Assembly (NCBI GenBank): GCA_002338605.1
Contig: DDIP01000257.1
Location: 1 to 9,534, forward strand
From: Proteobacteria bacterium UBA1847
GTDB lineage: Bacteria > Pseudomonadota > Gammaproteobacteria > Steroidobacterales > Woeseiaceae
Length of the DNA: 9,534 bases
Direction: 5' to 3'
Shown: one piece after another, positions 7,605 through 9,534 of the stretch
How the letters are laid out: each line of letters opens with the position of its first letter
Position numbering within the stretch: the stretch's first letter is position 1
Notes under the pieces: model-generated
The model's database searches: none
What the model was told of the DNA's origin: nothing
What the model saw: the letters and a program-made list of their open reading frames with translations, nothing else
Made by a program: the position numbers and the translations under genes

Positions 7605-7621
7605 ACAAAAATCGGCCAGAT

Positions 7622-7650
7622 TTGTAAAAATGTGTATCGGATTGTACGGT
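7622..7650 (+). promoter_or_regulatory. weak candidate paaX promoter
   Basis: TTGTAA at 7622-7627 and TACGGT at 7645-7650 are separated by 17 nt on the plus strand. Matches are 4 of 6 and 3 of 6. The shared TGTGTATCG motif would lie between the two boxes, which would suit autorepression. The match quality is poor. Confidence 0.2.
7629..7643 (+). promoter_or_regulatory. candidate PaaX operator in the paaZ/paaX gap
   Basis: AATGTGTATCGGATT agrees at 11 of 15 positions with the E. coli PaaX site, WWTRTGATTCGYGNT as I recall it. Its TGTGTATCG core recurs, inverted, upstream of paaA at 9094-9102. It sits in the only gap between the divergent paaZ and paaX genes, over or beside both candidate promoters. 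PaaX is known to repress paa promoters and to be released by phenylacetyl-CoA. Confidence 0.5.
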
Positions 7651-7668
7651 CACCCGGATCGAAAGCAA
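7641..7668 (-). promoter_or_regulatory. candidate paaZ promoter
   Basis: On the minus strand TTGCTT (complement of 7663-7668) is followed after 16 nt by TACAAT (complement of 7641-7646), a 5 of 6 match to the -10. Transcription would begin near the TGTGTATCG motif at 7631-7639, so a repressor bound there would block it. A bulged dyad (ACAAAAATC at 7605-7613 with GATTTGT at 7619-7625) would lie in the leader next to the start codon. Confidence 0.4.
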
Positions 7669-7679
7669 GCAGGCCCCTG

Positions 7680-8627
7680 ATGAAGCCAGAAACGGCGTGT
7701 CGCCGACTGATAGACGAGTTCAGGTCACGTCCAACCGTTCGGGCGGGGTCACTGATTACTACCGTTTTCGGCGATGCCATCGCACCGCGTGGCGGCAATG
7801 TCTGGTTGGGCAGCCTGATTGAGGCGATGTCGCTTTTCGGAATTTCGGAACGCCTGGTCCGAACGTCGGTGTTTCGTCTGGCGAGGGATGGCTGGTTGCA
7901 GTCCGAGCAAATCGGTCGGCGGGCCTACTACAGTCTGAGCGACGAAGGGCGTGCAAAGTTTGATCAGGCTACTCATCGTATCTATGGCTCGCCTCTGACG
8001 GACTGGGACGGGCAATGGTGTCTCGTGTTGTTATCGGGTCTCGAAACAGCCGCAAAAGAGCGGGTGCGCAAGGAGTGCGGCTGGCTCGGCTTTGGTGCCT
8101 TGTCCGCCAATGTGCTGGCGCATCCTGCGCCGGATCTTGCCGACCTTGATATCACGATCCGAAGGCTGGGCATTGCCGGGCAACTGGTCGTCGTCAACGG
8201 GCAGACGATCCGCAACGAAGACGGCATGCGGAAGCTTGCGCACAGCAGCTGGAATCTTGCGGATCTCGACGAGCGCTACGGCGAATTCGTGAAAACGTTT
8301 CGACCGCTGATGGCGGCCTTGCAGAAGAACCGGGAAATTCCGGAAAAGACGGCATTTGTTGCACGGACGCTGCTTATCCAGGAATACCGAAAAATCATGC
8401 TGCGCGATCCTTTGTTACCGCAGGAGTTGCTGCCAGCAGACTGGCAGGGCGCCGCGGCCTTTCAACTGTGCGGCAATCTCTATCGAATGTTGTTTGCAGC
8501 TGCGGACCAATACCTGACAGAAACAATGGAAACAGCCGACGGCCCGCTGCCCCTGCCGGCGGCAGGTTTCATGCAGCGCTTTGGTGGATTACATACCGAC
8601 CCGGGGAGACAAGTCAGCAATGGATGA
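7680..8627 (+). CDS. paaX: PaaX, phenylacetyl-CoA-responsive transcriptional repressor
   Basis: PaaX represses phenylacetate-catabolism promoters and releases DNA when phenylacetyl-CoA binds. The product is 315 residues, against 316 in E. coli. Residues 1-100 form the winged helix region, with SLITTVFGDAIAPRGGNVWL, ISERLVRTSVFRLARDGWL and IGRRAYYSLSDEG, all close to E. coli PaaX. The central part has WDGQWCLVLLSGL and WLGFGALSANVLAHP. The C-terminal part has YRKIMLRDPLLPQELLPADW and FMQRFGGL. I chose the ATG at 7680, although the frame stays open far upstream, because it gives the family length and leaves a divergent control region before paaZ. The Shine-Dalgarno is weak. The end overlaps the paaI start by 8 nt, so paaX and paaI are probably co-transcribed and translationally coupled. 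Confidence 0.96.
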   Translation: MKPETACRRLIDEFRSRPTVRAGSLITTVFGDAIAPRGGNVWLGSLIEAMSLFGISERLVRTSVFRLARDGWLQSEQIGRRAYYSLSDEGRAKFDQATHRIYGSPLTDWDGQWCLVLLSGLETAAKERVRKECGWLGFGALSANVLAHPAPDLADLDITIRRLGIAGQLVVVNGQTIRNEDGMRKLAHSSWNLADLDERYGEFVKTFRPLMAALQKNREIPEKTAFVARTLLIQEYRKIMLRDPLLPQELLPADWQGAAAFQLCGNLYRMLFAAADQYLTETMETADGPLPLPAAGFMQRFGGLHTDPGRQVSNG

Positions 8628-9051
8628 CCTCGAGCTTGCGCGCCTGTGCGGCGAGCACATGTGGACCCGGGACAAGGCGTCCCGGACATTCGGAATTGAG
8701 ATTGACATTCCACGCGCTGGCGAAGCGATTGCCGTGATGGCGGTTCGTGACAATATGGTGAACAGTTTTGATGTGTGCCATGGCGGGATACTGGTTGCGT
8801 TGGCCGACACAGCCTTCGCTTTTGCCTGCAACGCCCGCAATGAGATCAGCGTGGCTGCATCGGTGCAGGCCGAATTCCTGCGGCCAGCGCGCCGCGGCGA
8901 TGTGCTGACCGCCAAGTCGGTAGAAGAGCACCGCGGCCGCAAATCAGGGTATTACACGGTCGAGATTCGAAACCAGGACGACGAGTTGGTCACGCTGTTC
9001 CGTGGTCGCTCAGTTGCAACAGGCAGGCCGCTGCTGCCGCCGACGAAGTGA
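8620..9051 (+). CDS. paaI: PaaI, hydroxyphenylacetyl-CoA thioesterase
   Basis: PaaI is a hotdog-fold acyl-CoA thioesterase that hydrolyses ring-hydroxylated phenylacetyl-CoA and similar dead-end thioesters, freeing trapped CoA. The 143-residue product is close to E. coli PaaI (140). The catalytic segment reads HGGILVALADTAFAFACN. N48, H54, G55 and D63 correspond to N46, H52, G53 and the essential D61 of E. coli PaaI, so the site looks intact. The C-terminal VEIRNQDDELVTLFRGRS is also typical. The ATG at 8620 is preferred over a TTG at 8581 because it matches the family N-terminus and has GGGGAG at 8603-8608, although the 11-nt spacing is slightly long. The start overlaps the paaX end by 8 nt. 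paaA follows after 67 nt. Confidence 0.95.
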   Translation: MDDLELARLCGEHMWTRDKASRTFGIEIDIPRAGEAIAVMAVRDNMVNSFDVCHGGILVALADTAFAFACNARNEISVAASVQAEFLRPARRGDVLTAKSVEEHRGRKSGYYTVEIRNQDDELVTLFRGRSVATGRPLLPPTK

Positions 9052-9070
9052 TACATATGACATTGAAAAC

Positions 9071-9100
9071 CTGAAACAAGCGTGACACATTAACGATACA
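9071..9100 (+). promoter_or_regulatory. weak candidate paaA promoter
   Basis: The 67-nt paaI-paaA gap is AT-richer than its flanks. CTGAAA at 9071-9076 and GATACA at 9095-9100 are 18 nt apart. TTGAAA at 9063-9068 is a better -35 (5 of 6) but has no matching -10. The would-be -10 overlaps the operator-like motif at 9090-9104. Confidence 0.25.
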
Positions 9101-9104
9101 CACA
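9090..9104 (-). promoter_or_regulatory. candidate PaaX operator upstream of paaA
   Basis: On the minus strand this reads TGTGTGTATCGTTAA. It contains TGTGTATCG, identical to the core at 7631-7639, and agrees at 10 of 15 positions with the E. coli PaaX site as I recall it. It ends 14 nt before the paaA start codon and overlaps the candidate -10, so binding should block paaA transcription. Confidence 0.42.
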
Positions 9105-9118
9105 GCGGAGCCAAGAGC

Positions 9119-9534
9119 ATGTACACACAAGGCCTGGATCAGGCGGGCAAAGATCAGCACATCGCCGCGGAGACGGAGGAAATGCAGAGCGCGTTTCAGC
9201 GGCGCGTTGATGCCGAGGAGAAAATAGAGGCCAAGGACTGGATGCCTGAAGCCTATCGGAAGACGTTGATCCGGCAGATATCCCAACACGCGCATTCCGA
9301 AATCATTGGCATGCAGCCGGAGGGCAACTGGCTGACGCGGGCACCGTCGCTCAAGCGCAAGGCGATTCTGCTTGCCAAAGTCCAGGACGAGGCAGGTCAT
9401 GGCTTGTATCTCTACTCAGCGGCAGAAACGCTCGGTGTCTCTCGTGACCAGATGGTCGCGGACCTTTTGAGTGGGAAGGCGAAATACTCCAGTATTTTCA
9501 ACTACCCGACGCTGACCTGGGCGGATATCGGTGC
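9119..9534 (+). CDS. paaA: PaaA, catalytic subunit of phenylacetyl-CoA 1,2-epoxidase (5' part)
   Basis: PaaA is the diiron oxygenase subunit of the PaaABCE complex, which forms ring-1,2-epoxyphenylacetyl-CoA using O2. The window holds 138 codons of a protein usually near 310-330 residues, and the rest lies beyond the right edge. Visible motifs are [20 protein letters not shown], then [32 protein letters not shown] and [16 protein letters not shown], nearly identical to the E. coli and Pseudomonas proteins. Glutamate E61 and the DEAGH segment (90-94) supply expected diiron ligands. The ATG at 9119 has GGAG 8 nt upstream and gives the MYxQ-type N-terminus of Pseudomonas PaaA. An ATG at 9182 would match the shorter E. 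coli start. paaBCDE are expected downstream but are not seen here. Confidence 0.96.
   Translation, partial: MYTQGLDQAGKDQHIAAETEEMQSAFQRRVDAEEKIEAKDWMPEAYRKTLIRQISQHAHSEIIGMQPEGNWLTRAPSLKRKAILLAKVQDEAGHGLYLYSAAETLGVSRDQMVADLLSGKAKYSSIFNYPTLTWADIG

Noticed and set aside
7368..7679. A 104-residue N-terminal extension of PaaX
   Set aside because: The frame is open by chance antisense to paaZ. The ATG at 7680 gives the normal family length and N-terminus, and the extension would consume the divergent control region.
8581..8619. TTG start giving PaaI 13 more residues
   Set aside because: The extra residues are not seen in PaaI, and the ATG at 8620 has a Shine-Dalgarno sequence upstream and fits the family length.

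Overview
The window looks like chromosomal DNA of a moderately GC-rich proteobacterium. A marine or soil gammaproteobacterium is my best guess, from the close resemblance of PaaA, PaaX, PaaI and PaaZ to the E. coli/Pseudomonas proteins, but I cannot fix the genus. No mobile element, RNA gene or CRISPR array is visible. Coding density is high, and the gaps longer than 50 nt appear to be used for regulation.

Layout from left to right. Positions 1-139 hold a possible C-terminal tail of a rightward gene and a strong intrinsic terminator. A leftward OmpA-family outer-membrane protein follows (140-1408), with four 30-residue calcium-binding type repeats. Next is a leftward 1159-residue indolepyruvate:ferredoxin oxidoreductase-type enzyme (1451-4930). 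A 161-nt AT-rich divergent control region separates it from a rightward Lrp/AsnC regulator (5092-5553). That regulator converges on leftward paaZ (5550-7604), and the two stop codons interlock in one CTAG. A 75-nt divergent control region then leads to rightward paaX (7680-8627), paaI (8620-9051, overlapping paaX by 8 nt) and paaA (9119 onward, cut by the window end).

The right half is the start of an aerobic phenylacetate (phenylacetyl-CoA) catabolic cluster. PaaA belongs to the ring 1,2-epoxidase, PaaZ opens the oxepin ring and oxidises the aldehyde, PaaI rescues dead-end CoA thioesters, and PaaX is the phenylacetyl-CoA-responsive repressor. The neighbouring oxidoreductase family converts aryl-pyruvates directly to aryl-acetyl-CoA. 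The window can therefore be read as a phenylalanine-to-phenylacetyl-CoA entry module (oxidoreductase plus amino-acid-sensing Lrp-type regulator) joined to the ring-degrading pathway. This reading is inferred from gene families and adjacency.

Two non-coding signals stand out. The oxidoreductase/lrp gap carries a perfect 10-bp inverted repeat (TCATGAAGTG) whose arms extend to 16 of 19 matches, with centres 64 nt apart. A shared 9-mer, TGTGTATCG, lies in the paaZ/paaX gap and, inverted, upstream of paaA, and resembles the E. coli PaaX operator as I recall it.
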